DNA from: JACCXG01 sp963785755
GTDB lineage: Bacteria > Acidobacteriota > Vicinamibacteria > Vicinamibacterales > 2-12-FULL-66-21
Reading direction: 5' to 3'
Assembly (NCBI GenBank): GCA_963785755.1
Contig: CAWAXG010000071.1
Coordinates: forward strand, 62,001 to 126,000
Length of the DNA: 64,000 nucleotides
In this document: positions 28,387-37,963 of the stretch, piece by piece
How the letters are laid out: each line of letters starts with the position of its first letter
Position numbering within the stretch: the stretch's first letter is position 1
Made by a program: the position numbers and the translations under genes
The notes under the pieces: model-generated
What the model saw: only the letters and a program-made list of their open reading frames with translations
What the model was told of the DNA's origin: nothing
The model's database searches: none

Positions 28387-29140
28387 ATGGGTCGCACAGT
28401 TCGGGCAGTCGTTGCGGTGGCGTTGATGTGTCTGATAGCGGTCATGCTATCCAAGCGCTTGCCGGCTCCAGCCGCGAACGGCCAAGCGCGTCGATGTGAA
28501 ATCCCAGCGGAGCCACCGCGACCGTTGCATCTAGACCGCTTCGGCGACCGTGCTCACCTCCGTGCCGATTCTGCGACGGCGGAGAGTTGGGCCCTCGCCT
28601 ATGCCGATGTGTCACCGCTTCGGCAGCAGGGCGCCGGTCCATATGCGGACGTCCGCGACCAGTGCATGGCGATGCTGTTCGCGAGGATCTCTCAGAGCCA
28701 TGGAATCGACGTGAGTACCTGTGCGTGGGTACGCCCAGCAACGAGACATCATTTTCGACGCCGCCGTCCTCCTCGTGTTCGCCTTTGCGTACGTGGTGAT
28801 CGCGTACCAACTGGTCGGGGCAGTCACGCGTCGGTTCCCTGGTGATGGACGATTCGCTCTGGTAGCCGCAGTGATCATCGTGTCAGTCATGACTGTGTTC
28901 GCCGTGATGCTCGTCGGCGATAGCTGGTCCATCGGCGCTGAGGTTCTTCGGGTCGGTAATGGGCATCTGAGCTACCGCACAGAGCGTCTGCCGTGGCGGC
29001 AATATCAGCCCACCATCATCGCCACGGCGCTCGGCGTGTTCTGGCTGGTTGCAGTCGTCAGGATCAAAACAGAAAGAGTGCAGGCCGCTGAGCGACGGGC
29101 CATGTTCGGCACTGATGACGAGCTGTACTCAAGTCGGTGA
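28387..29140 (+). CDS. Membrane protein of unknown function, one frameshift
   Basis: ATG at 28387 follows GGAGGTG. The N-terminus has a hydrophobic anchor (VRAVVAVALMCLIAVML), then a polar region (WALAYADVSPLRQQGAGPYADVRDQCMAMLFARISQSHGIDVST). The frame slips at about 28719; the next frame continues VRGYAQQRDIIFDAAVLLVFAFAYVVIAYQL and has two more membrane segments (LVAAVIIVSVMTVFAVMLVG and TIIATALGVFWLVAVVRI), ending at 29140. I do not recognise the family. That the halves form one gene is inferred from topology and the single-base join. Confidence 0.5.
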
Positions 29141-29306
29141 ACAGCCTGAATTTGGCCACTGATACCGGACCCGACTGGCCACCTGACAGTGAACACCTCC
29201 ATGGTGAGGGCCACGCCGAACTTTCGTCCGTAGATCACGTCGGATTGCCGAGTGGCTTTCGGGCCGCTGGTCTGCGCGGCGGCTGCCATAGGTGCGATCG
29301 GGGATC

Positions 29307-29954
29307 CTATTTTCGGAACAGCGCGAGAAAGGTCGGCTCCCCTGGCGGCCATTTTTCGGCCGTTCTGATGTGAGTGAGGCCCGCGGCCTTGAGTTCGTCG
29401 ACCACGATGCCCGGCGGGACGCCATGTCCGCCTCGATTGGCGGGCACACCCTTGGGAATCTGACCTCCGCTGCGATCCTCGAGGTCGATGATGGCCAACC
29501 GACCGCCAGGTTTCAGCGACGCGACCAGGCTCCTGTTGAACGCGTCGACTGCCGTGATGTGGTGATAGACGTTACGGAGGAAAATCGCATCGCAGCACGC
29601 GTCGGGCAGATTCGTCGCTGCCTCTGCGCCTTCGATCACGGTCACGTTCGTCAAACCTTCCTTCTTCACGTACTCGCGCGTTTGCCGCAGCGAATGCTCG
29701 GTAATGTCGGTGGCGAACACGCGGCCCGAGCCGACCCAATGCCCGAGCACCACCGTCATCGCGCCGAAGCCGGACCCGACATCGGCCACGGTCATCCCGG
29801 GCTTCAACTCCAGTACCTCGACGAGGTTGGGCGCATCGAGCTCGGCCTGCCTGCGCTCCTGCGCGATCTGCGCGGCATCGGGTTGCTGTGCATGCACGGC
29901 GCCGACTGCGCAGAGCACGACGAGCATCTGGAGCAGGTGGTGACGTCGCATCAT
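29307..29954 (-). CDS. SAM-dependent methyltransferase with a signal peptide
   Basis: Class I methyltransferase: motif I MTVADVGSGFGAMTVVLG, VFATDITEHSLRQTREYV (acidic residue), IEGAEAATNLPDACCDAIFLRNVYHHI (motif with Asp and the post-motif aromatic/His), KPGGRLAIIDL. ATG at 29954 starts a leader (HHLLQMLVVLCAVGAVHAQ). An in-frame ATG at 30047 has a better ribosome site (AAGGAGGCGAGC) but would put 31 residues before the leader. This is the second exported methyltransferase in the window. Substrate unknown. Confidence 0.8.
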   Translation of the reverse strand: MMRRHHLLQMLVVLCAVGAVHAQQPDAAQIAQERRQAELDAPNLVEVLELKPGMTVADVGSGFGAMTVVLGHWVGSGRVFATDITEHSLRQTREYVKKEGLTNVTVIEGAEAATNLPDACCDAIFLRNVYHHITAVDAFNRSLVASLKPGGRLAIIDLEDRSGGQIPKGVPANRGGHGVPPGIVVDELKAAGLTHIRTAEKWPPGEPTFLALFRK

Positions 29955-30619
29955 GGTGAATAGACGTCCCTCCGACCTCACCGGTTGGACTGAAGGAATT
30001 CGCGGTACGCCGAGAATCAGCGCAACCTTTGGGCGTCCCAGTCGCATGCTCGCCTCCTTGTAGACGAGTACAATACAGCTGCGCGCGTCTGATCCCCTTC
30101 GGCGGCTCGGGTAGCCTCCCAACGGTGCCATCCTGAAACCAGTCGCCCTCCTCATCAAGGACACCCCCTCTCGGACCGCGGCCGCGAAACTCCTAATCAG
30201 GTCAAGGATCGCGCTGATTGTTACCGGTTGCATTGGCCTGCCGTCACAGGCCGAATACGGGATCCTCCGTGTATATTCATCTTCGAGAGGGGTTCTTCTC
30301 TCCGCCCGACTACCGGCGATCGACGCTCGATCCGCAACCGGTCACCGAAGCGCTGCGCACGGGAGTGAACCGCGTCCGGTCAATCGAGGTTGCGCTCATC
30401 GAGCGCGCAACGCGTTCACCGTTTCACGCGCGACGAGATCCGGCCGGCTGATGCTTTCCTCAATCGGCGCGACCTGGCTGAGTGCCGAGCGCAGGAAGCG
30501 ACTGGCCGCAGATTTCCAGCGCGATCCGAGCTGGGACGAAGCGGGCGCCCAGCAGCCTGTGGCGAAAGTGCGCCCGTCCGGAAGCTCGTCCTGGCATTTC
30601 TCCAAAGACGGGAGATCCA
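29955..30619. other. Gene-poor stretch
   Basis: No supportable gene. On the minus strand, an AAGGAGG site precedes an ATG at 30047 that reads in frame into the methyltransferase; it may be a longer start or a leader peptide remnant. Nothing else with family resemblance is visible in either strand. Confidence 0.4.
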
Positions 30620-31024
30620 ATGCTGACCCACTTTCCACAAGCCGTTCCCGAGATTCCGGTGAGCAACGTTGACAAAGCGGCGGCGTACTACGTGAATGTG
30701 CTCGGATTCAGTTTTGACTGGGGAAATGATGACGGCGGGATTGGAGGCATCTCGCAGGGGGACTGCCGAATGTTCCTCACGAACGCGCCGTTCCGCGCCG
30801 TCCACGGCCCAAAAGGCCCGGTGATCGTCTGGCTGAATCTCAACAGCAAACAGGAAGTCGACGAACTGTTCGAGCGCTGGAAAGATACCGGAGCGAAGAT
30901 TATCGAGGCAGTGGAGGACAAACCGTGGAACCTGCGTGAGTTCAGGGTCGCGGATCCGGACGGCAATCATCTGCGTGTGTTCTACGACTTCAACTGGGAA
31001 ATGAGCGAGGAGCGCAGACGATAA
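30620..31024 (+). CDS. VOC (glyoxalase-like) family protein
   Basis: A 134-aa cytoplasmic protein with the bleomycin-resistance/glyoxalase pattern: AVPEIPVSNVDKAAAYYVNVLGFSFDWG, DCRMFLTNAP, VIVWLNLNSKQEVDELFERWKDTGAKIIEAVEDKPWNLREFRVADPDGNHLRVF. The Glu in LREFRVADPDGNHL is at the usual metal site. ATG at 30620 follows GGAGA. Surrounded by remnants, but itself intact. Confidence 0.85.
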   Translation: MLTHFPQAVPEIPVSNVDKAAAYYVNVLGFSFDWGNDDGGIGGISQGDCRMFLTNAPFRAVHGPKGPVIVWLNLNSKQEVDELFERWKDTGAKIIEAVEDKPWNLREFRVADPDGNHLRVFYDFNWEMSEERRR

Positions 31025-31104
31025 CGTCGATTAAAGCACGGGCATCGTCGAGCACGCCGAGAAGCCATCGAGTAATTCTCAGTCCGAGTCAGTGCGCGCT
31101 GGGC

Positions 31105-31190
31105 GTGCCAGACTGGTTCGCCCGCCCCGTGCTTCACGTCTCGAGCGTCGAGGCCTCGCTCCGCTTCTGTGTGGACCAGGGCGTCGCGTC
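31105..31190 (+). pseudogene. N-terminal fragment of a second VOC protein
   Basis: WFARPVLHVSSVEASLRFCVDQ is the standard start of a glyoxalase-like domain. After about 28 residues the match ends and the frame becomes low-complexity Arg/Pro sequence. No continuation is visible in the other frames, so this is a truncated copy rather than a single indel. Confidence 0.5.
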
Positions 31191-31357
31191 AAGGCTTCGG
31201 CCGTACCGCCTCCACCGCCTGCCGCAACCGAACGGGCACCTCCACAGACGCGACTTCACCCCGACGATTCGGGAGCGCCGACCATGTCCGGAAGGGAGCC
31301 GCAGTATAGTTTTGGGCGCGGCCGGGTTCGAAGATCGGAGAGCCACAGGAGGGCAGA

Positions 31358-31591
31358 ATGAACTGGAGAAGCAGGGTGGTGTGCGCTGCTCACGGTGGTT
31401 GGCTGTGCAGTGGCTACGGGCTCAGCTGGATCCGTCGCGAGGGGAAGGGCCGTGTGTTCTACGAAGCGCACGGCCATAACGAGAAGGTCTACGCGATCAA
31501 GCCGCTGCTCGAGCACATCACTGCCGGCATGCAATACGTCCTCGGCGATCTCCAGGCCGATGACCGGCCCAGTGTCGCCGGCGCGAAGTAG
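31358..31591 (+). pseudogene. Lipoprotein start joined to the C-terminus of a ThuA-like protein
   Basis: ATG at 31358 follows AGGAGG. One frame over, LLTVVGCAVATGSA looks like a lipoprotein leader. The frame that stays open reads WIRREGKGRVFYEAHGHNEKVYAIKPLLEHITAGMQYVLGDLQADD, which matches the end of ThuA-like (trehalose utilisation) glutamine-amidotransferase folds. The roughly 180 residues that should lie between are missing. Probably a deletion remnant. Confidence 0.45.
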
Positions 31592-31659
31592 GATTACTGG
31601 TCAGCGGCTGTCAGACTCATGATCCGAACTCTATTTCACACACGCGAAGGCGACGAGAT

Positions 31660-33235
31660 ATGCGAATTGCAAGGATAGGCGCGGTCATCCTGCTGCTGTC
31701 GGGCATCACTGTGGCCGCATCGGACTTTCTGACCGAGGGCGTGGACAGCGCGCGCACCGGCTGGGTCCGCGACGAGAAGGTCTTCACGAAGGCCAACGTC
31801 GGGAGCATGAAGCTCCTGTGGAAGACCAAGCTCGAGAGCAAGCCCCGCGCGATGCACAACCTGTTTGCGCCGCTGGTCGCCGAGCGCGTCACCACGGGCG
31901 AGGGCACGCGCGAGCTTGCCGTCGTGGCCGGCGTGTCCGACGACCTCTTCGGCATCGACGTCGCGACCGGGAAGCAGAATCTGGCACCGCCAGTTCGACA
32001 GCACGCTCGCCAAACCCGGCGGCACGAACGACACGCTCTGCCCCGGCGGCCAGACCGCGGTGCCGACGATGGCGCAGGTCTCGCCCGGCAAATACACGGT
32101 GTACGCGGTGTCGTGGGACGGGCGGCTTCGGCAGGTCAATCTGGCCGACGGTCAGGATGTCTCGGCGCCCGAGAGGTTCATCCCGGGCGGCGGCAAGCCA
32201 TACGCGCTCAATCTGCACAACGGCGTCATCTACACCGCCACCGCGCAAGGGTGCGGCGGCCTGACGAACGCGTTCTACTCGTTCGACCTCGCGTCGCGCC
32301 GCGCGAGCGCGTTCATCCCCGCGGGCGGAGGCCTGTGGGGGCGCCGCGGCGCGGCCATCGATCCGGAGGGCCGGGTCTACCTCGGCACGGGCGACGCGCA
32401 GTTCGATCCGCTCACCCGTCGTCTCGGCAACGGCATTGTCGGCGTGAAGCTGGACGAGAAGAAACAGCTGCAGCTCGTCGACTACTTCGGCGCGCCCAAC
32501 GCGAACTGGCTGTGGCGCCGCGATCTGGATGTCAACACGACCCCGATCGCCGTCGACTATCAGAAGCGGAAATTCCTCATCGGCACGAGCAAGGAGTGCC
32601 GGCTGTGGCTGCTGGATCGCGAGGGGCTCGGCGGCGAGGATCACCGCACGACGCTCCAGACGACCGGGCTGATCTGCAATGACGCGCAGGCGTTCGACGC
32701 CAAGGGTATCTGGGGCGCGCTGAGCGCGTGGCAGGATGAGAAGGGCACGCAGTGGGTGATCGCCCCGTTCTGGGGACCGGTCAGCACGACCTTCAAGGCG
32801 CCGATCGAGCATGCGCGTCCGTCCGGCGGCGGCGTCGCCGCGTTCAGGCTGGAGGAACGCGCCGGCAAGTGGCAGCTCACGCCCGCGTGGTTGTCGCGCG
32901 ACATGGATCTCGCCGAGGAAGCGGTGATCGCCAACGGCGTGGTGTTCACCTATGCCGCGGGCGAGGATGCGACGCAGGTGATGCCGGACCGCGCGTGGGA
33001 CGAATCGGGCGGGCCGGTGTACGGCGGCGGGCTCAGCTCGGGACCGGGGCGTCGGGTGCCGAGCTCGCGGAAGGCCGCGCTCTATGCGCTCGACGGCCTG
33101 ACCGGCAAGGAGCTCTGGTCGAGCGGCACCCAGATCGAATCGTGGAATCACTTCAGCGGACTCACCGTGGCGAATGGCCGCGCCTACATCGCGACGTTCG
33201 ACGGCGTGCTCTATTGCTTCGGCATTGCCCGGTAA
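31660..33235 (+). CDS. Exported PQQ-like beta-propeller protein, one frameshift
   Basis: A roughly 525-aa secreted propeller. Leader RIGAVILLLSGITVAAS, then LTEGVDSARTGWVRDEKVFTKANVGSMKLLWKTKLESKP and a DDLFGIDVATGKQ blade. The frame slips at about 31978, where one extra A separates GKQ from IWHRQFDSTLAKPGGTNDTLCPGG. The remaining blades run to ALYALDGLTGKELWSSG and ATFDGVLYCFGIAR. It lacks the disulfide and metal motifs of true alcohol dehydrogenases, so enzyme activity is uncertain. The next gene encodes a related protein 13 bp downstream. Confidence 0.8.
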
Positions 33236-33248
33236 GCGGAGGATTGTG

Positions 33249-35054
33249 ATGCGCCGTCAACAGTTGATGTTCGTGCTCCTGGCATTCGCCGCGGCGGGAG
33301 CTGTCACGTCCGCGCAGCCCGGACGCGGCGGTTCACAGTGGCTCACGGCACTGGCCGATGCGCAGCGCACGTCGTGGGTCCGCACGGACGACAAGATCTC
33401 GGTCGAGGCCCTGTCGAAGCCGGGATTCGAGCTGCAGTGGAAATCGAAGCTCGACAACCTGCCGCGCGGGGCTCATGGCCTGAACCAGGGTGTGACGGCG
33501 AGCGGCGTCACGCTGTTCGTGCCGATGTCCGTCGTCGCGGGCAGCTCGAACAATCTCTATGGGATCGACAACGACCTCGGCTACGTCGTGTGGCAGCGGC
33601 AATTCGATCTTCCGCTCGTCGCCGGGTCGCCGGCGTGTCCGGGCGGGATCACCTCCGCCGCAACACGCATCGTGAGGCTGGACGCCGCGGCGCCCGCGGC
33701 CGGACGCGGATTCGGCGGCGGCCGTGCCGGCGCCGGATACCGCAGTCTGCTCGGCGAGCCTGGCGAAGGTGTGCCGATCGAAGGACGAGCGGGAGGACCG
33801 GGTCGTGGCGCCGCTCCCGCCGGAGCACCCGCGCCCGCGCCTGCCGGCGTCGAACAGGGTGCCCGTGGGGCGGCGCCGCCTCCGCCTCCGCCCGCTCCAG
33901 GACGCGGCGGACAGCCGGTCGAGCGCATACCGGGCGCACCAAAGGCGGAAGAAGGTGGCGCGTTCGGATTTCTCTTCCGGCCGTCCGGCGTCGCCTATGT
34001 CGTGTCGAGCGACGGCATGCTGCACGTGGTCGGCCTTGCGTCGGGCAAAGACATCCAGAAGCCGGCGCCCTTCCTTCCCGCGAACTCGAACTGGTCCGCG
34101 CCCGTTGCGGTGGACACGACGTTGTATGCCGCGACGTCCGGGAAATGCGGCGGCGCGCCCGACGGCGTGTGGGCCGTCGATCTGGACAGCGAGGCGAAGC
34201 CGGTCGTGTCGTGGAAGACGAACGGCGGGGGAGTGGTCGGCGCGATCGCGTTCACCACGGACGGCACGCTGGTCGCCGCGATCGGTCCGGGTCAGACCAC
34301 TGGTGACGGCAAGGCCAATGCGATCGTGGCCCTCGACGCGAAGACCCTTCAAGTGAAGGACTGGTTCACCGAGCCCACCGCGGAATTCGTCACCGGACCG
34401 ACCATCCTCCGTCACAACAACAAGGACATCGTGGCCGCGGCCACCAAGGACGGACGCCTAATTCTGCTCGATTCCACCTCGCTCGGCGGATCGAATCACG
34501 CCACGCCGCTCCACGCGTCGAAGCGATTCCTCGGCGCCGATGGCACGGTGAGCAGCGACGCGATCGCCGCCTGGCAACAGTCGAGCGCCGGGACTTCATG
34601 GTTCCTCGTGCCGGTCAAGGGACGCCTCGCCGCAGGAAGTCCCGCGACCAACGGACCCGTGTCCAACGGCGCCGTGGTCGCCTTGAAAGTGGCGGATACG
34701 GGCGGCGGCGCACTGTCGCTCGAGCCGGGCTGGGTCTCGCATGACCTCTCCTCACCGGCCTCGCCGATCATCGTCAACGGTGTCGTGTTCGCGCTCGGGA
34801 CCGGGGTGCCGTCAACGGCGACGGGCAAGGGATCTGCGGCAGTCCTTCACGCGTACGACGGCGAGTCCGGCAAACGGCTCTGGAACAGCGGCAAGGCGAT
34901 GATCATGCCCGCGTCGCCGCGGAGCATGTGGAGCGGGCTGGGGCAGATCTACGTCGGCATGCGGGACGGGACGCTGCACGCGTTCGGGTTCAACGACGAG
35001 CGGCGGGCAACGTCGCCGTCGCGCGGCTCCGGCGAGCAAGTGATGTTCAGATGA
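33249..35054 (+). CDS. Exported PQQ-like beta-propeller protein with Gly/Pro-rich insert
   Basis: A 601-aa paralogue of the preceding protein: LADAQRTSWVRTDDKISVEALSKPGFELQWKSKLDNLPRGAHGLNQ parallels the upstream first blade. ATG at 33249 follows GGAGG. A low-complexity Gly/Ala/Pro/Arg segment at about residues 140-230 interrupts the propeller. Later blades are IVALDAKTLQVKDWF, RLILLDSTSLGG and LHAYDGESGKRLWNSGKAMI. Secreted by its leader (LMFVLLAFAAAGAVTSAQ). The pair is probably an operon; the ligand is unknown. Confidence 0.8.
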   Translation: MRRQQLMFVLLAFAAAGAVTSAQPGRGGSQWLTALADAQRTSWVRTDDKISVEALSKPGFELQWKSKLDNLPRGAHGLNQGVTASGVTLFVPMSVVAGSSNNLYGIDNDLGYVVWQRQFDLPLVAGSPACPGGITSAATRIVRLDAAAPAAGRGFGGGRAGAGYRSLLGEPGEGVPIEGRAGGPGRGAAPAGAPAPAPAGVEQGARGAAPPPPPPAPGRGGQPVERIPGAPKAEEGGAFGFLFRPSGVAYVVSSDGMLHVVGLASGKDIQKPAPFLPANSNWSAPVAVDTTLYAATSGKCGGAPDGVWAVDLDSEAKPVVSWKTNGGGVVGAIAFTTDGTLVAAIGPGQTTGDGKANAIVALDAKTLQVKDWFTEPTAEFVTGPTILRHNNKDIVAAATKDGRLILLDSTSLGGSNHATPLHASKRFLGADGTVSSDAIAAWQQSSAGTSWFLVPVKGRLAAGSPATNGPVSNGAVVALKVADTGGGALSLEPGWVSHDLSSPASPIIVNGVVFALGTGVPSTATGKGSAAVLHAYDGESGKRLWNSGKAMIMPASPRSMWSGLGQIYVGMRDGTLHAFGFNDERRATSPSRGSGEQVMFR

Positions 35055-35130
35055 GTCGATAATCGCCACGGCCCACTGCTGAACACACGAAGATCACAAA
35101 GAACACGAAGACCACTAAGTCGGGGCCTTC

Positions 35131-37188
35131 ATGCGACACCTCTCGGTAACTCTCGCCGTCGTCTTCATTGCCGCAAGTGCCGGGCTCGCGTCGGCGCAGC
35201 GCACCCAGCCTGTGCCGCGCATGACCCTGCCCGAAGTCAAAGAACCGGAACGCGAGCTACCCGATCAGCCGTTCCGCACCGGCGTGACGCGCGTGGAAGT
35301 GAGCGCTCTGGTGCTCGACGGCGATGGCGCGCCCGTGCGCGGGCTGACCGCCGCTGACTTCGAAGTGCTCGAGAACGGCGTGCCGCAGGTCATCCGGTCT
35401 TTCGTGCCATTCACCTACGCGCCGGACGAGCTCGTGCTGCCCGAGCCGGTCCTCGGGCGTGCCCCGCCGGCGCCGATGCCGGCCTCGAACTACTACGCCT
35501 CGGCGTCACGCGTCTTCGCGCTGATCCTCGACGACCTGCATGTGGACGTCCGCCGGACGCGAGTGGCCCGCGCCGCGGCACGGCGTCTGGTCGAGCAGCT
35601 CACGCCGGCCGACCTGCTGCTCGTGACGATGACCAGCTCCTCCGAGTCGACCGGGTATTTCACACGTGACCGTCAGCTCGCGCTGCAGATGATCGATCGG
35701 TTCTCGGGGCAGCGCCTGCTCGACAAGACGATGGCCGGCAAACGCTATGGCCCTCACGACTTCGAGGCCGAGCGTCTCGATCATTACGAGCGTCTGTGCG
35801 CGATGATCCGCAACGTCTCGTTCGCGCTGCGCGAGGTATCGGGGCGGCGCAAGACCGTGGTGCTCGTGAGCGAGGGCTCGTCGTTCGGCGCCGGCCTGTC
35901 GGATATGACCGTGCGGATGCCGACACCGACGAGCGGCGGGCGGGCCAACGTGCCCACCGGCGCCTCCCGGGTCATGAACGAAGCGCTGGCCGCGGCTGCC
36001 GCGGGAAACGTCGCGATCTACCCACTGAGCCCGGCCGGTCTCGACGTCGCTGATGCCGATCTGATCCAGGTCCAGGGCCTGGTCAACGGCGAGCTGACAG
36101 CCGCTGACTACTCGAACATCCTCACCGAGGCCCGGCAGGCCAAGGAGATGTCGCGCGACCTTGCCGCCCTCACCGGCGGCGTGTCGCTCGTGGATACCAA
36201 CGACGCGCTCGCCGGCATCGACCGTGCCGTGCGCGATGCGAGCTCCCACTACATCCTCAGCTACGAGCCGCAAACGCCGACGAAGGGCTCGGAGTATCGC
36301 AACATCGACGTGAAGGTCCGTCGTCCCGGCGTGCGGGTGCTTGCGCGGCGTGGTTACAGCGCTCCCGGGACGCGGCCGGTGCCGCCGATGAAAGTGCCGG
36401 CAAGCCTGCCGCCGCAGCTTCGAGCTCTGCTCTCGGGCGTGATGCCGGACGACCGGCTGCCCATGCGGGTGCAGGCGGTACCGGTCAGCCGCAAAGGGGA
36501 GACGGCTACGATTGCGGTCGTTGTGGAGGTGAACGGCAGCGTGCTTGGCGGGACGCAGCCACAACCAAGACTGCGGGTCGAGCAGGGGTTGCTCACCGTC
36601 AACGCCACCGGGAAGGCCGCCAACGGCACGCGGCGCGTCTTCGACGTGTCGCTGTCGCCGGCGCAATGGGAGATCCTGAGCGCGACCGGCCTTCGCAGCG
36701 TGTGGGCGATCGATTTGCCCGCGGGCCGGCATCACCTGCGCGTGGCATCAATCGATGTGGAGACAGGCCGCGGTGGCTCCGTGTATCTCGACGTCGAGGT
36801 TCCGCGCGGCCCAGGGCTGCCGGCCGGCATGCTCGTGGCGTCGCAAGTCCTGTCGGCGATGCCCACTGTTTTCACCGACCCGCGGCTGGGGCGCTGGACA
36901 ACGGTGACGCCAACCGCCACGCGGGTGTTCACCACGAGTGACGTGCTCACGGTTACGGTGCCGCACACCGGCAGCGCACCTGTCATCGCACGGCTGTCGA
37001 ACGCGAACGGCGAGGTCGTCTGGGAAGGCTCTGGCACGCCGATCGAAAGCGTGGCGGCCGTGCAGTTCAGCGTGCCCCTCGACCGTGTGGGCTCATCCGT
37101 CTGCGACCTCACCGTCGAGAGCAGTCACGGCCTCACGCGCACCACGATCGGCATTGTCTCGCCGAAGACGGAGAGCGGGAAACAGTAG
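35131..37188 (+). CDS. VWFA-related acidobacterial secreted protein
   Basis: A 685-aa exported protein. After the leader, FRTGVTRVEVSALVLDGDGAPVRGLTAADFEVLENGVPQVIRSF is the hallmark start of the VWFA-related acidobacterial family. The von Willebrand A fold follows (VFALILDDLHVDVRRTRVARAAARRLVEQLTPADLLLVTM, KTVVLVSEGSSFGAG, ALTGGVSLVDTNDALAGIDRAVRDASSHYILSYEP). The MIDAS DxSxS motif is replaced by LDDLHVD, as is usual in this family. The C-terminal 290 residues are beta-rich and unassigned. Role unknown. Confidence 0.85.
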   Translation: MRHLSVTLAVVFIAASAGLASAQRTQPVPRMTLPEVKEPERELPDQPFRTGVTRVEVSALVLDGDGAPVRGLTAADFEVLENGVPQVIRSFVPFTYAPDELVLPEPVLGRAPPAPMPASNYYASASRVFALILDDLHVDVRRTRVARAAARRLVEQLTPADLLLVTMTSSSESTGYFTRDRQLALQMIDRFSGQRLLDKTMAGKRYGPHDFEAERLDHYERLCAMIRNVSFALREVSGRRKTVVLVSEGSSFGAGLSDMTVRMPTPTSGGRANVPTGASRVMNEALAAAAAGNVAIYPLSPAGLDVADADLIQVQGLVNGELTAADYSNILTEARQAKEMSRDLAALTGGVSLVDTNDALAGIDRAVRDASSHYILSYEPQTPTKGSEYRNIDVKVRRPGVRVLARRGYSAPGTRPVPPMKVPASLPPQLRALLSGVMPDDRLPMRVQAVPVSRKGETATIAVVVEVNGSVLGGTQPQPRLRVEQGLLTVNATGKAANGTRRVFDVSLSPAQWEILSATGLRSVWAIDLPAGRHHLRVASIDVETGRGGSVYLDVEVPRGPGLPAGMLVASQVLSAMPTVFTDPRLGRWTTVTPTATRVFTTSDVLTVTVPHTGSAPVIARLSNANGEVVWEGSGTPIESVAAVQFSVPLDRVGSSVCDLTVESSHGLTRTTIGIVSPKTESGKQ

Positions 37189-37265
37189 GGGCCCGGAAGC
37201 CGCGCACGCCTTCACCGTCCGTCTGTGCCGCCTGACTCTGAATGGTTTCAGTTGAACAATTGCGG

Positions 37266-37302
37266 TTGCGGTGGTTCCAATATGGAGCTATAATGGAACC
37301 AC
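37266..37302 (+). promoter_or_regulatory. Sigma-70-like promoter overlapping a palindromic operator of vapBC
   Basis: TTGCGG (37266-37271) and a perfect TATAAT (37289-37294) are 17 bp apart. GTGGTTCCA (37271-37279) and its inverted copy TGGAACCAC (37294-37302) straddle the -10 box, so a bound protein would block polymerase. Transcription should start at about 37301-37303, one or two bases before the ATG at 37304, implying a nearly leaderless mRNA. Autoregulation by the VapB product is the likely use. Confidence 0.7.
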
Positions 37303-37303
37303 T

Positions 37304-37537
37304 ATGGCCGTGAGCCTGTCCATCAAGAACGTCTCCGAAGATCTCGCAGACGCGCTGCGAGAGCGCGCGGCACTTCATCATCGGTCGCTTCAGGGCGAGC
37401 TCCTGCACATCCTCGAGACGGCCGTCCGTCCCCAGCCCTTCCAGGCCAACGCACTCTGGCGTCAGATTCAAGCCCTCAAGCTGACGACGCCAGGCGACGC
37501 GACGCGGTCCGTGCGCAAGGATCGCGATACGCGTTGA
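37304..37537 (+). CDS. Ribbon-helix-helix antitoxin (VapB/FitA-like)
   Basis: A 77-aa antitoxin. AVSLSIKNVSEDLADALRERAALHHRSLQGELLHILETAV is a FitA-type ribbon-helix-helix DNA-binding domain; the C-terminal 35 residues would cover the toxin. ATG at 37304 is chosen over upstream in-frame starts at 37271 and later because it follows the predicted -10 box directly and begins the RHH strand. It overlaps the toxin start (TTGA at 37534-37537). Confidence 0.85.
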   Translation: MAVSLSIKNVSEDLADALRERAALHHRSLQGELLHILETAVRPQPFQANALWRQIQALKLTTPGDATRSVRKDRDTR

Positions 37538-37926
37538 CGCGGCTCGTCATTGACGCTTCGGCTCTGGCGGCGCTCGTGTTTGAGGAACCCGAAGGCGATG
37601 CTGTACGGCTGCGACTGGAAGGAGCCGCGGTGTTCGCACCAGAGTTGCTGCGTTTCGAACTGGCGAACACCGCGTGGAAGAAGATCAGGCGGCAACCCGA
37701 CGACGCGGCGAAGATTCTGACCGCTCTGTCTCTGGCGCTCGATGACAGGTTCGGGCTCATCTGGCAGGACGTCGACGCCGGCGACGTCGTCCTGCTCGCC
37801 AATGCCACCGGGACGACGGCGTACGACGCGAGCTACCTGTGGCTGGCCGCGTCGCTCGGTGCTGACCTCGTGACGCTCGACGACCGGCTCGCAAAAGCCG
37901 TTGATGTGCTCTCGACTCCAGCCTGA
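37534..37926 (+). CDS. vapC: PIN-domain ribonuclease toxin (VapC), second locus
   Basis: A 130-aa PIN toxin starting at TTG. Asp in LVIDASALAAL, Glu in LRFELANTAW, Asp in TAYDASYLWLA and Asp in LVTLDDRLA are the expected acidic active-site residues. The sequence is clearly different from the VapC at 1359-1733 (different subfamily, VapC9/FitB-like), so the two are not recent duplicates. Convergent with the hydrolase gene. Confidence 0.9.
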   Translation: MTRLVIDASALAALVFEEPEGDAVRLRLEGAAVFAPELLRFELANTAWKKIRRQPDDAAKILTALSLALDDRFGLIWQDVDAGDVVLLANATGTTAYDASYLWLAASLGADLVTLDDRLAKAVDVLSTPA

Positions 37927-37963
37927 TGCCAGAGTGAGGGGCAGTTCGAATGGCCGCCGCTCG

